Positions 63,318 to 64,000 of a stretch of 64,000 nt of DNA are shown piece by piece. Positions within the stretch are counted from its first letter, which is position 1; each line of letters opens with the position of its first letter. Source of the stretch: Perkinsus olseni. Lineage: Eukaryota; Perkinsozoa; Perkinsida. The stretch lies in assembly GCA_013115125.1 (NCBI GenBank), contig JABANN010000031.1, positions 1-64,000 on the forward strand, read 5' to 3'. The notes beneath the pieces were generated by a model. It was not told where the DNA came from. It saw only the letters and a program-made list of their open reading frames with translations, and made no database searches. The position numbers were made by a program, and so were the translations under genes.

Positions 63318-64000
63318 ATGGACCCGTCGCAACAGCCCCGTCTAGCTTACAGAACCGACTTCGAAAAGCACGTCCTCGTATCGAACTTCGAGCGTCTAGG
63401 ATGGATACGTGCTGGGACTTCGGGTGCCGCAATGGGAGGCTCAGCGACAACCAACAGAGGCAGCGATGGTCAGGTGGGCCACACAAGACTGACCATAATT
63501 CATTACCTTCTGGATATTACAGATGCTCACATTTGCTCGGGGTTGCTACCGCAGGGAATCCACCGGTACTGCCCTCAGGGCAGTGCCCTGTGAATCGCCC
63601 TTCGACTGCTTGCCGTCGGCGCGACTCTTCCCTGATTTCTGCAGCAGAGATTCTACTTATAGTTTCGTGACGCCTCCGCCTCAACATACGGCAGATCATA
63701 CGTGACCGTTAGATTCTGTCGCTGTACCTGCCGATGAGTGGAACTTCTATTGGGCATCTGTTCAAACAGCGCGATGGATCTTCAACCCCGATAACGGTAG
63801 AAACATCGCTCGTAGTCGAAAACCTGAGAGTTCTCGGAGCGGTGTCACGGTGGGGTGCCCCTGTACGACCTCGAACCACCTCCGTCAATATTCCCGAACA
63901 CTGCACAATCAGAAGAACCTGCGTCTCGATTGTCTAACCTCCTCTGTCTTGTACGCGCTGAGTTCTGCTCAGGGATAAGGCTGAGAGAAGACCAAATTAT
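63318..64000 (+). CDS. Tubulin tyrosine ligase-like (TTLL1-type), 5' part
   Basis: Exons 63318-63408, 63713-63811 and 63973 onward; the gene continues past the window. It reads MDPSQQPRLAYRTDFEKHVL, NFERLGWI, then DEWNFYWASVQTARWIF, then IRLREDQII, matching in order the N-terminal domain of TTLL1/TTLL9-type enzymes (family pattern TDxEKxVxxxNFxxRGW, WNFYWxSVQT, DQxxNHFPN). TTLL1 is a catalytic subunit of tubulin polyglutamylase in cilia. The ATP-grasp catalytic part is beyond the window. Intron 1 (63409-63712) holds a direct-inverted-direct palindrome at 63568-63588. The ATG follows CTTCTTCATAG, a usable splice acceptor. Confidence 0.88.
63568..63588. repeat. Inverted triplication in TTLL intron
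   Basis: Arms 63568-63575/63577-63584 (ACTGCCCT/AGGGCAGT, 1-nt centre), followed at once by GCCCT, so AGGGCA also pairs with TGCCCT around one base. The order is direct, inverted, direct. Confidence 0.7.

Overview
Eukaryotic nuclear DNA from a protist, most likely a perkinsid/dinoflagellate-type alveolate. The basis is threefold: (i) nearly every gene is cut by short GT-AG introns, commonly 41-70 nt, and exon phases close exactly when checked; (ii) the gene set is that of a flagellated eukaryote (Rpn8, AMPK alpha, polycystin channel, tubulin-modifying enzymes, FCP1-type CTD phosphatase, P450, eukaryotic initiator tRNA-Met); (iii) a 19-nt perfect match to the 3' end of the dinoflagellate/perkinsid spliced leader sits at positions 3814-3832. 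Genus-level naming (Perkinsus) is an inference.

Layout. 1-3369: no gene seen; palindromic and degenerate tandem repeats. 3370-3852: 3' part of a host gene (-). 3814-about 9740: a near full-length non-LTR retrotransposon (+), with APE endonuclease, reverse transcriptase and RNase H, starting with the spliced-leader relic; ORF1 is broken. 11529-13756: 9-exon cytochrome P450 (+). 14578-15466: NYN/Regnase-like ribonuclease (+). 15989-18304: unrecognised multi-exon gene (+). 18271-19904: Ala/Gln-rich helical protein (-). 20235-21984: gamma-carboxylase-like membrane protein (-). 22245-25866: coiled-coil protein (-). 26256-28213: proteasome lid subunit Rpn8/PSMD7, 10 exons (-). 28366-34692: very large alpha-helical protein (-). 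About 36790-38870: FCP1-like phosphatase (-). 39057-39827: dual-specificity phosphatase (+). 40385-41938 and 42209-44314: two secretory-pathway glycosyltransferase-like proteins (-). 44503-46376: DUF1704/MATCAP-type tubulin tyrosine carboxypeptidase (-). 47244-47316: tRNA-iMet (+). 47672-48711: low-complexity protein (-). 48954-53161: SNF1/AMPK alpha kinase (-). 55289-60363: polycystin-2-like channel (+), flanked by two copies of a dispersed repeat. 61755-61970: small secreted Gly-rich protein (+). 63318-64000: TTLL1-type tubulin glutamylase, cut by the window end (+).

Most genes are unrelated housekeeping or signalling genes rather than a pathway cluster; two of them (MATCAP-like and TTLL-like) both act on tubulin tails. 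The most unusual signals are the spliced-leader relic at the 5' end of the retrotransposon, and a strong excess of perfect short inverted repeats with a 1-nt centre. Several of these have a direct-inverted-direct layout, and two fall exactly where ORF1 of the retrotransposon changes frame. Several other genes carry single-base frameshifts, some in homopolymers, which looks like residual long-read consensus error. All exon calls are manual readings of splice sites and codon phase; 5' ends of several genes are uncertain.
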